This document shows, one piece after another, positions 8,727 through 18,725 of a stretch of 64,000 bases of DNA. How positions within the stretch are numbered: the stretch's first letter is position 1; the number at the start of each line of letters is the position of its first letter. The translations under genes and the position numbers were made by a program. Below the pieces are notes generated by a model. That model ran no database searches. It was not told where the DNA came from and was given only the letters and a program-made list of their open reading frames with translations. The DNA is from an uncultured Siphonobacter sp. (lineage in GTDB: Bacteria > Bacteroidota > Bacteroidia > Cytophagales > Spirosomataceae). The stretch spans positions 42,639 through 106,638 of the forward strand of contig CAJYHS010000109.1 of assembly GCA_913774715.1 (NCBI GenBank), in the 5' to 3' direction.

Positions 8727-10082
8727 ATGGCACTTGGCCCGTCGTCCGAGAAAGTAACCATTAAAAATGGTTCCGATTCCGGCAGTTACTTAATTCCTCT
8801 GGCTCTCGTCACGAGCTTGTTTTTCTTATGGGGTTTAGCTAATTCCCTGAATGGTTCGCTGATTAAACAATTTCAGATCGCTCTCGATTTAAGCCGTTTT
8901 CAGGCGGGTATTGTTGATTTTGCCTTTTACCTTGGGTACTTTTTCATGGCTCTTCCCGCTGGTTATGTCATGCGAAAGTTTGGTTATAAAAAAGGAATTC
9001 TGTTTGGCTTGATTCTGTACGCAGCCGGAGCTTTCCTCTTTTATCCCGCTGCCAGTGCCCGGGTTTACGGATTTTTCCTATTTGCCCTGTTCATGATTGC
9101 CAGTGGTATCGCTTTTCTGGAAACAGCGGCTAACCTTTATGTAACGGTTCTGGGTGATCCCAAAACTTCGGAATGGCGACTTAACTTTTCACAGTCGTTT
9201 AATGGGATTAGTCTTATTCTGGGACCCATCATTGGTGCCCTTTTTATCTTTTCCCAAACTGAATACACTCCCGAAATGCTAGCTACCTTGCCCGCAGCAG
9301 AAGTAGAAGCCATTCGGGTACAGGAAGCTCTTTCGGTACAGGGTCCTTATCTGGCTATTGGCTCTATTGTAGCTTTCGTTGCGATTATTTTTGCCGTGGT
9401 GAAGATGCCGGAAGTCGGAGCTGAAGAGGAGAAATCAGCCGGAAAGATATCTATTACGCATTTATTCCGTCACAAACACCTGGTTTACGGCATTATTGCC
9501 CAGTTTGCCAACGTGGGAGCTCAGTCGATTTTATGGGGCTATTTTGTAGACTTCAAGTTAGATTTCTCACGCGAGCAGCACTGGGTACTTGCCGAAGGCT
9601 GGATGAAAGTCATCAGTAGCATCAGTGGTCTTGACGCCTCTTCGCTTTCAAATACCCAGATTGCTGGTTTCCACGCCTCCTTTGCTCTGGTATTATTCAT
9701 GCTGGGTCGCTTTGTAGGAACTTCACTCATGACCCGTATGCCAGCCCAACGCGTTCTGGCTATTTACTCCGCCGCCGCGGTAATTTTCGTGGCTATTGCT
9801 GCCATCTCTGGTGGATTAACAGCAGTTATTTGCCTGAGCTTTACGTATTTCTGTCAGTCCATTATGTTCCCCACCATTTTTGCATTAGCTACCAAGAATT
9901 TAGGGGTGGAAGCAAAAATGGCTTCTTCATTAATCATTATGAGCATAGTAGGCGGTGCGGTATTGCCTTTGGTGGCTGGATTACTCTTTCCTTCAGGAGC
10001 AGCTATCGCCTTGTTAGTGCCCTTGGCTTGTTTTTCATACGTAGTCTTTTTCGCAGTAAAAGGTTACCGTGCCGATTATTAA
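8727..10082 (+). CDS. fucP: L-fucose:H+ symporter (MFS)
   Basis: ALVTSLFFLWGLANSLNGSLIKQFQIALDLSRFQAGIVDFAFYLGYFFMALPAGYVMRKFGYKKGI; FucP-type MFS. Confidence 0.9.
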   Translation: MALGPSSEKVTIKNGSDSGSYLIPLALVTSLFFLWGLANSLNGSLIKQFQIALDLSRFQAGIVDFAFYLGYFFMALPAGYVMRKFGYKKGILFGLILYAAGAFLFYPAASARVYGFFLFALFMIASGIAFLETAANLYVTVLGDPKTSEWRLNFSQSFNGISLILGPIIGALFIFSQTEYTPEMLATLPAAEVEAIRVQEALSVQGPYLAIGSIVAFVAIIFAVVKMPEVGAEEEKSAGKISITHLFRHKHLVYGIIAQFANVGAQSILWGYFVDFKLDFSREQHWVLAEGWMKVISSISGLDASSLSNTQIAGFHASFALVLFMLGRFVGTSLMTRMPAQRVLAIYSAAAVIFVAIAAISGGLTAVICLSFTYFCQSIMFPTIFALATKNLGVEAKMASSLIIMSIVGGAVLPLVAGLLFPSGAAIALLVPLACFSYVVFFAVKGYRADY

Positions 10083-10099
10083 CGCATGGTTTACTCGCT

Positions 10100-10140
10100 A
10101 AGCCAAAGAAGCCAGACTAATCCTCTGGCTTCTTTGCTTT
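10100..10140 (+). terminator. Terminator after fucP
   Basis: aagccaaagaagccaga...tctggcttctttgcttt. Confidence 0.6.
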
Positions 10141-10350
10141 AATAAGCTTCCTTATCTCTAAATTTTTCTTAAAGACAATCCTTTCCGCCTATCTTTGTGT
10201 TATCTCAATAGTTTACTGTTTTCAATGTACAGTTTACAATTATTTAGATTAATATACAGTTACTGTTCGTTGTGAAGACATGATTCCTTTGGGCATCATC
10301 GAAACCGAAAAACCGTAAGCTGGTAACTCAAAAAACGCAAAACAAATCGA

Positions 10351-11745
10351 ATGAGTGGATGGATTATGGCAGGGCAGTTGCTGCTTGGCCTTTCAATACT
10401 GGTAGGATTACACGAGTTTGGACACTTCTTCTTTGCCAAACTCTTTAAGATCAGAGTTAATAAATTTTACATCTTCTTTGACTTCCTTTTCCCACTTCCC
10501 AACGTTGCCAACTTTGCTCTTTGGAAGAAGAAAATTGGCGATACGGAATATGGTATCGGCTGGTTTCCATTAGGTGGTTACGTACAGATTGAAGGGATGG
10601 TGGACGAAACGCAGGATACTACTCAGCTTTCTTCGGAACCTCAGCCCTGGGAATTTCGGGCTAAACCCGCCTGGCAGCGTTTATTAGTAATGCTGGGTGG
10701 TATTATCGTGAACATCATTACGGGGATTATCATCTTCTCGGCTCTATCGTATCAGAATGGCTATAACTACATTCCCGTTTCGGAAGTAAACAAAAATGGG
10801 ATTGTAGCGGGTGAATTAGCTCGCGAGATCGGCCTTCGCACGGGTGATAAAATCCTGAAAGTGAACGGTCAGCCTGTGAAAGATTTCCGTCAGGATGTGG
10901 TAGGTCAGGTATTACTCGAATCTAACAGCACCTATACAATCGACCGGAATGGTCAGGAGTTAACGATCCCCGTTCGCAATGATCTGGCGGGATTACTTGC
11001 CCGCGATAACAACCCTGAGCGTTTTATTAGCACGTTTGCTACGCTTGGTGAGGTTGCCCGCGTAGCTGAACCCGAAAAACCAGGTCTGTTTGCGAAAGTT
11101 CTGGGTAAAAAAGAACAAAGTTTCCCTGCCTTTGAAGCGGGCTTTAAGGAAGGCGATAAAGTCCTTACCATTAACGGTACGCCCATCACGTATTACCACG
11201 AATTTTCAGATGTCTTAGCTGCAAATAAAGGCAAAGTGGTAGACGTTGTTATTAATCGTAAAGGCAAGACTCAAACATTAAAGCCTAAAGTTACGCCCGA
11301 AGGTAAACTACTCTTATACCTGAATCGTACTCCCTTGCAGAAACCTGCTCATGAAGACTATAACTTCGGACAGTCGGTAGCCGCGGGAACATATGATGCC
11401 TTTGATGTAGTAGCCAAGAACGTAAAAGGCTTCGGTAAAATTTTTAAAGGTGAAGTAGCCGCCAGTGACGCCATTAGCGGTCCAGTGGGTATCAGTAAAC
11501 TTTACGGAGAAATCTGGGACTGGAATCACTTCTGGACGGTAACGGGTCTATTATCCATGGCTCTGGCTTTCATGAATGCATTACCCATTCCAGCTCTTGA
11601 CGGTGGTCACGTCATCTTTCTGTTATATGAAATGATTTTCCGCCGGGCTCCCTCCGAGAAGTTCCTTGAGCGTGCTCAACAAATTGGTACGATCCTTCTA
11701 CTAGGATTAATGGTTTTTGCCATTGGAAATGACCTGTTTAAGTAA
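10351..11745 (+). CDS. rseP: RseP-type site-2 zinc metalloprotease
   Basis: HEFGHFFFAK zinc motif, two PDZ-like segments, NALPIPALDGGHV motif. Confidence 0.93.
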   Translation: MSGWIMAGQLLLGLSILVGLHEFGHFFFAKLFKIRVNKFYIFFDFLFPLPNVANFALWKKKIGDTEYGIGWFPLGGYVQIEGMVDETQDTTQLSSEPQPWEFRAKPAWQRLLVMLGGIIVNIITGIIIFSALSYQNGYNYIPVSEVNKNGIVAGELAREIGLRTGDKILKVNGQPVKDFRQDVVGQVLLESNSTYTIDRNGQELTIPVRNDLAGLLARDNNPERFISTFATLGEVARVAEPEKPGLFAKVLGKKEQSFPAFEAGFKEGDKVLTINGTPITYYHEFSDVLAANKGKVVDVVINRKGKTQTLKPKVTPEGKLLLYLNRTPLQKPAHEDYNFGQSVAAGTYDAFDVVAKNVKGFGKIFKGEVAASDAISGPVGISKLYGEIWDWNHFWTVTGLLSMALAFMNALPIPALDGGHVIFLLYEMIFRRAPSEKFLERAQQIGTILLLGLMVFAIGNDLFK

Positions 11746-12266
11746 TGATGAGTAGAACAAAGCTGAATGGCTGGCTGATTTATTCACTGCTAATCGTTAG
11801 CCTTCCGGTTATTACTGCGTTTGACTCAGGCAAACATGATTTTCATAACAGCCTGACTGAAATGCGTTATAACCCAAAGAGTAAGGCTTTTGAGGTAGAA
11901 ATCAAGCTATTTACCGACGATCTGGAAACGGCATTAAATCGAGGTGGTAAAGGCCCTAAAATCCGCGTTATTGACAAGGATGCTAATGATAAGTTGATTG
12001 AGGCTTACGTTCGCAAGCATTACAGGTTTACTACCGCAACGGGAACCGTTAAACCTTATCAATACGTTGGCAAGCAAAATGAGATGGATGCTACCTGGAT
12101 TTTTCTCGAAATGCCTTTCAGCGACCCGATCAAAGGATGTAAGCTCCAGCAATCAGCATTAACCGATGTCTTCGATGATCAGCAAAACATTGTCAATCTG
12201 AATTTCAACGGTGATAAAAAGTATTTTCTGTTTAATGAAAAAGTGCCCGTTCGGGTAATTGAGTAA
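11745..12266 (+). CDS. Conserved hypothetical secreted protein (DUF6702-like)
   Basis: Overlaps the rseP stop by 1 nt; N-terminal signal; HDFHNSLTEMRYNPKSKAFEVEIKLFTDDLETAL. Confidence 0.7.
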   Translation: MMSRTKLNGWLIYSLLIVSLPVITAFDSGKHDFHNSLTEMRYNPKSKAFEVEIKLFTDDLETALNRGGKGPKIRVIDKDANDKLIEAYVRKHYRFTTATGTVKPYQYVGKQNEMDATWIFLEMPFSDPIKGCKLQQSALTDVFDDQQNIVNLNFNGDKKYFLFNEKVPVRVIE

Positions 12267-12280
12267 AATACAGATCAAAT

Positions 12281-12325
12281 AAAAAAACTCCCTCTAATGT
12301 TAGCTCATTGAAGGGAGTTTTTTTA
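12281..12325 (+). terminator. Rho-independent terminator
   Basis: aaaaaaactccct...agggagttttttttattt. Confidence 0.75.
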
Positions 12326-12395
12326 TTTAATTTAGCGTCCGCTTATCAGTTACTACTTTACAGCTTTCTGATATTCAGTTAAAAATTTTTACGAT

Positions 12396-13310
12396 ATGCA
12401 ATCGATTTTAAAGATTATCATTCTATATCTAAGTATTATAACGCTAGCCTTTGCATTAAGTGAGTGCAAAAATAAGGAAGATGTTTTCGTTGATCAGACT
12501 ATTTTAACGCCAACTTTATCTCTAGGCTCAGGACTAGTTCCCTATAAAACTACTGTACATTTTCAGTCCAATCAAACGAATGCCATTCTAGAATATTCAT
12601 TAGATAATGGAAAAAGCTGGCAAGCGGGGGATAGTGTGCAATTATTGAGTTCCGTGAATATTCAGGTACGTAATAGAATTGATAAAAATGTATCTACTAC
12701 AGCTACCAATAGTTATACACTCAAGTTTGAAAAAGTACTCATCATTGGTAATAGCATTACTCGCCACAACCCAGCTCCGGAGATAGGCTGGAAAGGCGAT
12801 TGGGGAATGGCTGCTTCTGCGGCTGATAAAGATTATGTTTCTTTAGTAAAAAAGTATCTGTCCAGTAGAAATTCAACTACACAGTTTTTAGTAACGAATA
12901 AAGGAAGTTCTTTCGAAGTTAATTATGGTGATAATTTTGATTGGAGTTCATTTAATAATGAATTAGCTTTCAAACCTGATTTAATAATTATAAGGATTGG
13001 CGATAACGTCGAAGATAAAAAAGTAAATGAACGGCAATTTGAGATTCATTTCGAGAAGTTAATAGCTTACCTGACCAATTTTGATTTCCGGGGAAAGGTA
13101 ATTTGCACAGGAAGTTTTTGGGAACGATGGGAAGCAAGCTTCGCCATAGAAAGGGTTTGCAAGCGGAAAGGTTACTCCTACATAGAGCTAACTTCCTTAA
13201 ACACCCAGAAAAATACGGCCTATAATCAATTTATAAACCAAGCCGTTTCTTCTCATCCTTCAGATCGAGGCATGGAAGAAATTTACAAACGATTAACTCC
13301 CTACTTTTAA
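12396..13310 (+). CDS. SGNH/GDSL-type hydrolase with N-terminal sugar-binding-like module
   Basis: LSECKN near the N-terminus (possible lipobox), TNAILEYSLDNGKSWQAGDSVQL module, IIGNSIT block I, RIGDN block III, SSHPSDRGMEEI block V. Confidence 0.65.
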   Translation: MQSILKIIILYLSIITLAFALSECKNKEDVFVDQTILTPTLSLGSGLVPYKTTVHFQSNQTNAILEYSLDNGKSWQAGDSVQLLSSVNIQVRNRIDKNVSTTATNSYTLKFEKVLIIGNSITRHNPAPEIGWKGDWGMAASAADKDYVSLVKKYLSSRNSTTQFLVTNKGSSFEVNYGDNFDWSSFNNELAFKPDLIIIRIGDNVEDKKVNERQFEIHFEKLIAYLTNFDFRGKVICTGSFWERWEASFAIERVCKRKGYSYIELTSLNTQKNTAYNQFINQAVSSHPSDRGMEEIYKRLTPYF

Positions 13311-13314
13311 CCGT

Positions 13315-14406
13315 ATGAATCAAACCTATACCTTCAAAAAAACTCAAAATAACTTCGATTTTATTCGATTTATCGCGGCGATAGGCGTACTCTTTTCTCA
13401 TAGCTATGACTTACAGGAAAAAGATTCTCTTGAACCTTTACGAAATCTAACTGCTAGCCATCTATCCTTTAGCTTTTATGGCGTACGGGTTTTCTTTATC
13501 ATCAGCGGATTCCTGATCCTAAAAAGTGCTCTCAACAGCAACTCATTTGGCAGTTATCTCACTAAAAGATTCTTAAGGATCTTCCCCGGATTATGTATAG
13601 CTCTTCTTGTTTCTGTTTTCATTTTTGGTTTATCCGTAACGCGACTACCTATTTTAGATTATCTTACTCATCCACAAACCTATAAGTATCTACTAAATCT
13701 TTCATTGTATTATTCCCAACAGGGATTACCCGGAGTTTTTGATATAGTTAATACTACTTCAATTGTCAATGGATCGCTCTGGACGTTAGTATATGAATTT
13801 ACCTTTTATTTAGTATTATACTTTGCCTTGCGTTTAAAACTACTTAGAACCTCTCTCGTTTTACTTATTACTTTTTGTATATTGATAGTACTTGATCTAA
13901 AACTTAAGAATACAGATATAATTAATAATTACTATCCTAGCCTAAATATGTCTCCCGGTCCTTTTATAGAATTTTCTATATATTTTATGGCGGGTATGCT
14001 ATTTCAATATTATCAGAATAGTTTTCCTATAACAAAAAATCTCGGTTATACTGCTGTAGCTTTATTTATAGCTAGCAACCTTTTTTTAGACTTTCCTTAT
14101 AGCCGAGTAATAAATTATTTATTACTTCCTTATGTAGTTTTTTATCTGTCCTTCATCAAGGGATCTCTGAATAATTTCGGCAAACACGGAGACTTCTCTT
14201 ACGGCATTTATATTTATTCCTTTCCTCTACAGCAAATCTTATTACAATTATTACCAGAAATCTCAGTTGCCTTATTTGCTCTTTTATCTATAATAGTGGT
14301 TAGTCCTTTTGCCTATTTATCCTGGTTTATGGTTGAAAAACCCATGATTAAGTTAAAAAGTAGACAAACTATTACATACGACAATCCTATTTCTTTACCA
14401 GTGTAG
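13315..14406 (+). CDS. Acyltransferase 3 family membrane protein
   Basis: FDFIRFIAAIGVLFSHSYDL, GVRVFFIISGFLILKS, KRFLRIFPGL; multi-TM AT3 pattern. Confidence 0.88.
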   Translation: MNQTYTFKKTQNNFDFIRFIAAIGVLFSHSYDLQEKDSLEPLRNLTASHLSFSFYGVRVFFIISGFLILKSALNSNSFGSYLTKRFLRIFPGLCIALLVSVFIFGLSVTRLPILDYLTHPQTYKYLLNLSLYYSQQGLPGVFDIVNTTSIVNGSLWTLVYEFTFYLVLYFALRLKLLRTSLVLLITFCILIVLDLKLKNTDIINNYYPSLNMSPGPFIEFSIYFMAGMLFQYYQNSFPITKNLGYTAVALFIASNLFLDFPYSRVINYLLLPYVVFYLSFIKGSLNNFGKHGDFSYGIYIYSFPLQQILLQLLPEISVALFALLSIIVVSPFAYLSWFMVEKPMIKLKSRQTITYDNPISLPV

Positions 14407-15883
14407 TCTTCTGGATCAACTCATACACCTTCTCCATATCAGGATCAAGATTACCCATGAAATCCATGGAAGTAAAATCAACCGGATGATCGGGCATGAC
14501 ACCCCGGCCCTGATTGGGATCAGTAACTGCCGTCAGGGCTTTAAAAAGAGGAAAACGAATACGGACCTGGCTTTCGGGTAAAGTCATGTAAGGAATGGCC
14601 CAGGCCGTACAGCCATTGCGACCGCCTCCCGTTTCGCGTCCAATAACCACGGCTCTTTTCCAGAATTGAAGATTAGCTGCTGTAATCGAAGAGGCCGAGA
14701 ATGAACCTCCATTGGTAAGAATGTAGAGATCTCCCTGGAACCCATGCTTTTTCTTGGGCTTTTGCACTCTCGTCGCACTACGAATGACGTGCCGGCCATC
14801 GTCCATTTTTCTGGAAATCACTTTCATCATCACCAGTCGAGCCATTCGTTCATTGGTGTAACGATTGTATTCTTTCTTGGATGGTAAGCTTTCTACGGAT
14901 TGATAGGCCTGAAATGGTTCATTCATCAAATACCGCATCAGGAGGTTACTGGCGGCCACCTTTCCCCCACCGTTATTACGTAAATCCAGTACCAGATGCT
15001 GAATATGATTGCGTTCAATCTGCCGGAATAACTTCCGATAAAGTTTCCGGTAATTACCCATACTGAATGTATTCAGATCCAGCAGTGCCAGACTGGAATC
15101 CCGGGAAGAGATAGAAAGGCTGGCACTTCGGCTATCATAAATTTTAGTCATCACTGGCTCAGCGGGTCGTATCTGTCCGGTTACGGGTGCCGCTGACTTC
15201 ACAGGCATAGCTACGGCGTTCAGCTTTTTTTCTTCCTTTTTTCGCTGTACAGTATAGTTCTTTTCCTGTTGGAGTGAATCCAGTACCGTTACTTCATAGG
15301 TATCTTTTTCGCCGTACCAATAGCGATAATACATCGGAAAATTATTCAGGATAGTAGTATTCTTAAAGGTCTGGTTATAGCCGTCAGAAATTACAATTTT
15401 TCGCAAAGACTGATACGCATCCAAGGCCGGACGACCCTCAATTTTCACAATTTCCTTGCCCTTGTAAAGTTCAGGCTGGTTACTCAGATTAGACGATACA
15501 AAAATTCGGTTATCTACCTCAAATACGCTCAAAGGGAAATCTTTAGGCGTATGATGTTTTCGCCAGCGTTCAAACCCTCGGGAGCCTCTGACATTGGTAT
15601 GCCCGCAGTGCACCATTTCAATCAGTGGATCCAGTAACCGGCGAAATTCTACCTCCGTCATGGGTTTATTAATAGCTTGGGCAGTTGCTTCGAAAGCAGA
15701 ATCCAGCTGAGCTTTAGGGGTGTACCAATACAAACCCGGATGTCCCGATTCAAGTCCTTTCCGCATAATTTTCAAGTCTTTTTGAAGTCGACTTACTTCA
15801 AAAGTTCGTTGCGGATTGTAGGCTTGCCGGGAACAAGCTGAAATGGTGAGCAGAATAAGAGATAGCCAGAAAATAGTTCTCAT
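14387..15883 (-). CDS. S41 family (tail-specific/C-terminal processing) peptidase, lipoprotein
   Basis: LILLTISACSRQ lipobox; LVLDLRNNGGGKVAASNLLMRYL; LYILTNGGSFSASSITAANLQ catalytic Ser region. 3' end overlaps the convergent AT3 ORF by 20 nt. Confidence 0.85.
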   Translation of the reverse strand: MRTIFWLSLILLTISACSRQAYNPQRTFEVSRLQKDLKIMRKGLESGHPGLYWYTPKAQLDSAFEATAQAINKPMTEVEFRRLLDPLIEMVHCGHTNVRGSRGFERWRKHHTPKDFPLSVFEVDNRIFVSSNLSNQPELYKGKEIVKIEGRPALDAYQSLRKIVISDGYNQTFKNTTILNNFPMYYRYWYGEKDTYEVTVLDSLQQEKNYTVQRKKEEKKLNAVAMPVKSAAPVTGQIRPAEPVMTKIYDSRSASLSISSRDSSLALLDLNTFSMGNYRKLYRKLFRQIERNHIQHLVLDLRNNGGGKVAASNLLMRYLMNEPFQAYQSVESLPSKKEYNRYTNERMARLVMMKVISRKMDDGRHVIRSATRVQKPKKKHGFQGDLYILTNGGSFSASSITAANLQFWKRAVVIGRETGGGRNGCTAWAIPYMTLPESQVRIRFPLFKALTAVTDPNQGRGVMPDHPVDFTSMDFMGNLDPDMEKVYELIQKTTLVKK

Positions 15884-16090
15884 AGATTCCAGTAAAGCTT
15901 AGGAAAATCGAGGGTACGTGCACAATAACGATTCCCGCTTATAATATTGTATTCTCCTGATAGACAAGGTAACAGGAACTCCTGAATAAAGAGCAGATTC
16001 TCTTGAAAATATAAAAAGTAACAGATTTCCAGCAGTATAATTCCTGTTTTTCGTTAATTTTAATAAAGTCACCTCTTCCAAACATACGTT

Positions 16091-16552
16091 ATGGCAACAG
16101 CATCACTTCCTTTACTGACGGCACTTCGTCGCACTGCTCATAAACTGCAACAGGGTACTCCTTATATGTGGGGACACATGGGATGCTGTAACTGCGGTAA
16201 TCTGGCTCAGGAATTAACGAAGTTAACGAAAGCCGATATTCACGCATATGCCCTGCAAGGCCGGGGTGACTGGCGGGAACAGGTCGAGGAATACTGCCCT
16301 ACCAGCGGATTACCCATGGACTTACTAATTTCGGATATGCTGAATCACGGATTGACGACTACGGATTTGCAGCATCTGGAGCGGCTTTCTGACCCTAAGA
16401 TCAAAAACCAAATTCCACTGGATCGGCGAAATCAGATGAAGCACAATGTCCGGGAAGATGTCGTTTTGTATTTAAAAACCTGGGCAGATGTCCTGGAAGA
16501 GGAATTACTGGCAAACGTTCAGCTTCCTAACCTGTCATTTGAGTTAGCTTAG
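16091..16552 (+). CDS. Conserved hypothetical protein with CCxC motif
   Basis: 153 aa ORF, MWGHMGCCNCGNLAQELTKL...VEEYCPTSGLPMD; own intergenic context. Confidence 0.7.
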   Translation: MATASLPLLTALRRTAHKLQQGTPYMWGHMGCCNCGNLAQELTKLTKADIHAYALQGRGDWREQVEEYCPTSGLPMDLLISDMLNHGLTTTDLQHLERLSDPKIKNQIPLDRRNQMKHNVREDVVLYLKTWADVLEEELLANVQLPNLSFELA

Positions 16553-16611
16553 GTTTGATAGTTCTGAAGGGCTGAAAGTAGTATCCTATCTACCCTTCAG
16601 GCGACTCTACT

Positions 16612-17937
16612 CTACTGAAAACCCTTCGGTTGAGCTCTTTCAAAAGTCCCGAAATCAACCTCAGAACTAAAGGTACGAGTTAATACCCGGCGGGTATTAA
16701 TTGATTTCGACGTTTTACGAATGATTGACTGAGACGAATACGCTCCGCCGGGAACGTATTTGTATGTAGCGTCAAGACGAGCCGGTATTTTTTTAGGATA
16801 GGTATTCGTAGCTGATGGTTGAAGATCAATCCCATCCAGCAAATAATAATTGGGAATTTGAAGGTAATAAGCTGTATTACCCGCAATTGTCTGTACACCA
16901 GGCAGCGGCACCTTAGGCCACTTTATGACATTTTGGGCAGCTTTAAACAGGACTATTCCATCCAGCCCTTGCGGAGCTAATTCCAAATCAGCACTATTGG
17001 AATAGATGGTGATAAGATTAGGCACGGCAGCATTATCTACATCCGAGATACGGATTCCCTGGTAGTTCTCAAAATCTGCATTACTTAGGTCGACGGTCAG
17101 GCTGGCCGTTTTTGTGGAAATCCGCTTACCATCCCGGCCTGTATACCCCACTTTATGATTTTGAGCATTCTGAGCAATGACAATGCTTTCTCCTGGTTTC
17201 ACGCCATATTGACGACCGTTTCCTGGAATCATGTAGAGAGCATGAGCATATACGTAATCCGTATTAGCTGTACTTTTAGATTCTGCGGGAATAGTCAAAG
17301 ACTTGCTCCAGTCGTACTGACCCGTTTCAGGAAGCAGGTATTCCACGGATACATTTCTACTCCGAACGCCTTGTAAAAGACCTATGCACAGGCTATCGGC
17401 GAATAATTCTACGTTTGAATTGTTATAGATTTCAATAAACTGATCTCTGATTCCTGCTCCATTCAGGGTATCAGACCCGGCGTAATAAACTTGTTTAATC
17501 AGCCAGTTACCTGTGGGGTTTACTTTTAAGATAAGATTTGTTGGACTCTGATTTTCAATTGTAAAATTCCGGTTCACTAGTGAATCCATCAGTACTACGT
17601 CCGCATCAACGGGAATGCCGGTATAACTGGAATATTCCTGCATTTGAACAAGCCGACGGGCGATAACTGTATATACACCTCCTACTACATTTGAGAACGT
17701 AACCCTTCCTGCTCCGTCCGTCGTACCCTGCCACTGCCGTCCTGCATTCCGATCCTGAAGCAAGACTTCGGTATTACCCGGCGAAATTCCGGCTTCTTTC
17801 AAACTTTCTTCCAGTTCAATCTGAATTTGAACATCCGTCGAACTCAAAGCAGGGTCTAACTCCAGTTTACAAGAAGTTACGAAGGTGATCAGACCAACCA
17901 TCAGCACTCCAAAAAATGCGTAATTTCTAATTTTCAT
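16612..17937 (-). CDS. DUF4876-like lipoprotein
   Basis: TFVTSCKLELDP lipobox; Ig-like/Cna-B-like N-terminus (NTEVLLQDRNAGRQWQGTTDGAGRVTFSNVVGGVYTVIARR), lamin-tail-like C-terminal region. Confidence 0.7.
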   Translation of the reverse strand: MKIRNYAFFGVLMVGLITFVTSCKLELDPALSSTDVQIQIELEESLKEAGISPGNTEVLLQDRNAGRQWQGTTDGAGRVTFSNVVGGVYTVIARRLVQMQEYSSYTGIPVDADVVLMDSLVNRNFTIENQSPTNLILKVNPTGNWLIKQVYYAGSDTLNGAGIRDQFIEIYNNSNVELFADSLCIGLLQGVRSRNVSVEYLLPETGQYDWSKSLTIPAESKSTANTDYVYAHALYMIPGNGRQYGVKPGESIVIAQNAQNHKVGYTGRDGKRISTKTASLTVDLSNADFENYQGIRISDVDNAAVPNLITIYSNSADLELAPQGLDGIVLFKAAQNVIKWPKVPLPGVQTIAGNTAYYLQIPNYYLLDGIDLQPSATNTYPKKIPARLDATYKYVPGGAYSSQSIIRKTSKSINTRRVLTRTFSSEVDFGTFERAQPKGFQ

Positions 17938-18158
17938 GAAGGGAATTTAATACTTTCTGCTACGCTCAAAAGTAAGCACAAAAGGTCGGAATGAAAATTT
18001 ACCCTACCTTTGCGGCTATTCCCATTTCGGTTTCTTCTGAAAATTATCACTTCTGGAAAGCGTTTTTTAAGGAAATGAGCAATCTTCACTGGCTTGAAAT
18101 GCGTACAAACGTGCTCATCTTCGGCTGATTTTTTATACAAACCCTAATTATTAGTCTC

Positions 18159-18587
18159 ATGGCAGCTCAATCTGGCGACAAGGTTCGCGTTCACTACACA
18201 GGCAAACTCACCAGCGGTGTTGTTTTCGATTCTTCTGAAGGTCGCGAACCCCTTGAATTCACGCTGGGTAGCGGTATGGTTATTGCCGGTTTTGATTCAG
18301 GAATCACTGGAATGGAGATAGGCGAAAAGAAAACCGTTCACATTCCCGTGACTGAAGCCTATGGTCCTTCAGACGAAAACCTGGTTTTTGAATTTAACCG
18401 CAGCGATCTTCCTAAAGACATTCCGTTCGAAGTAGGTATGCAATTAAATATGCACGCTGATGGCGAAGGACAGGTAGTTCCCGTAACGGTAACTAGCGTT
18501 GCTGAAGATAAAATTTCAGTAGACGCGAACCATCCCCTGGCCGGTCAGGATCTGGTTTTTGAAATCGAATTAATCGGTGTTAATTAA
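18159..18587 (+). CDS. FKBP-type peptidyl-prolyl cis-trans isomerase (SlyD-like)
   Basis: AAQSGDKVRVHYTGKLTSGVVFDSSEGREPLEFTLGSGMVIAGFDSGITGMEIGEKKTVHIP. Confidence 0.94.
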   Translation: MAAQSGDKVRVHYTGKLTSGVVFDSSEGREPLEFTLGSGMVIAGFDSGITGMEIGEKKTVHIPVTEAYGPSDENLVFEFNRSDLPKDIPFEVGMQLNMHADGEGQVVPVTVTSVAEDKISVDANHPLAGQDLVFEIELIGVN

Positions 18588-18616
18588 TTCGAGGCTTTTC
18601 AGACTCATTTGACAAT

Positions 18617-18653
18617 AAAAAAAGCGGGGAGATTCAACTCCTCGCTTTTTTTT
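18617..18653 (+). terminator. Rho-independent terminator of FKBP gene
   Basis: aaaaaaagcggggag attcaa ctcctcgctttttttt. Confidence 0.8.
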
Positions 18654-18725
18654 GCTTCCTTTTTCAACTTAAGATTAATCGTTTTTCGTAAATTAGTAAG
18701 CATTTTTTTGCCCCCTGCATATTAT

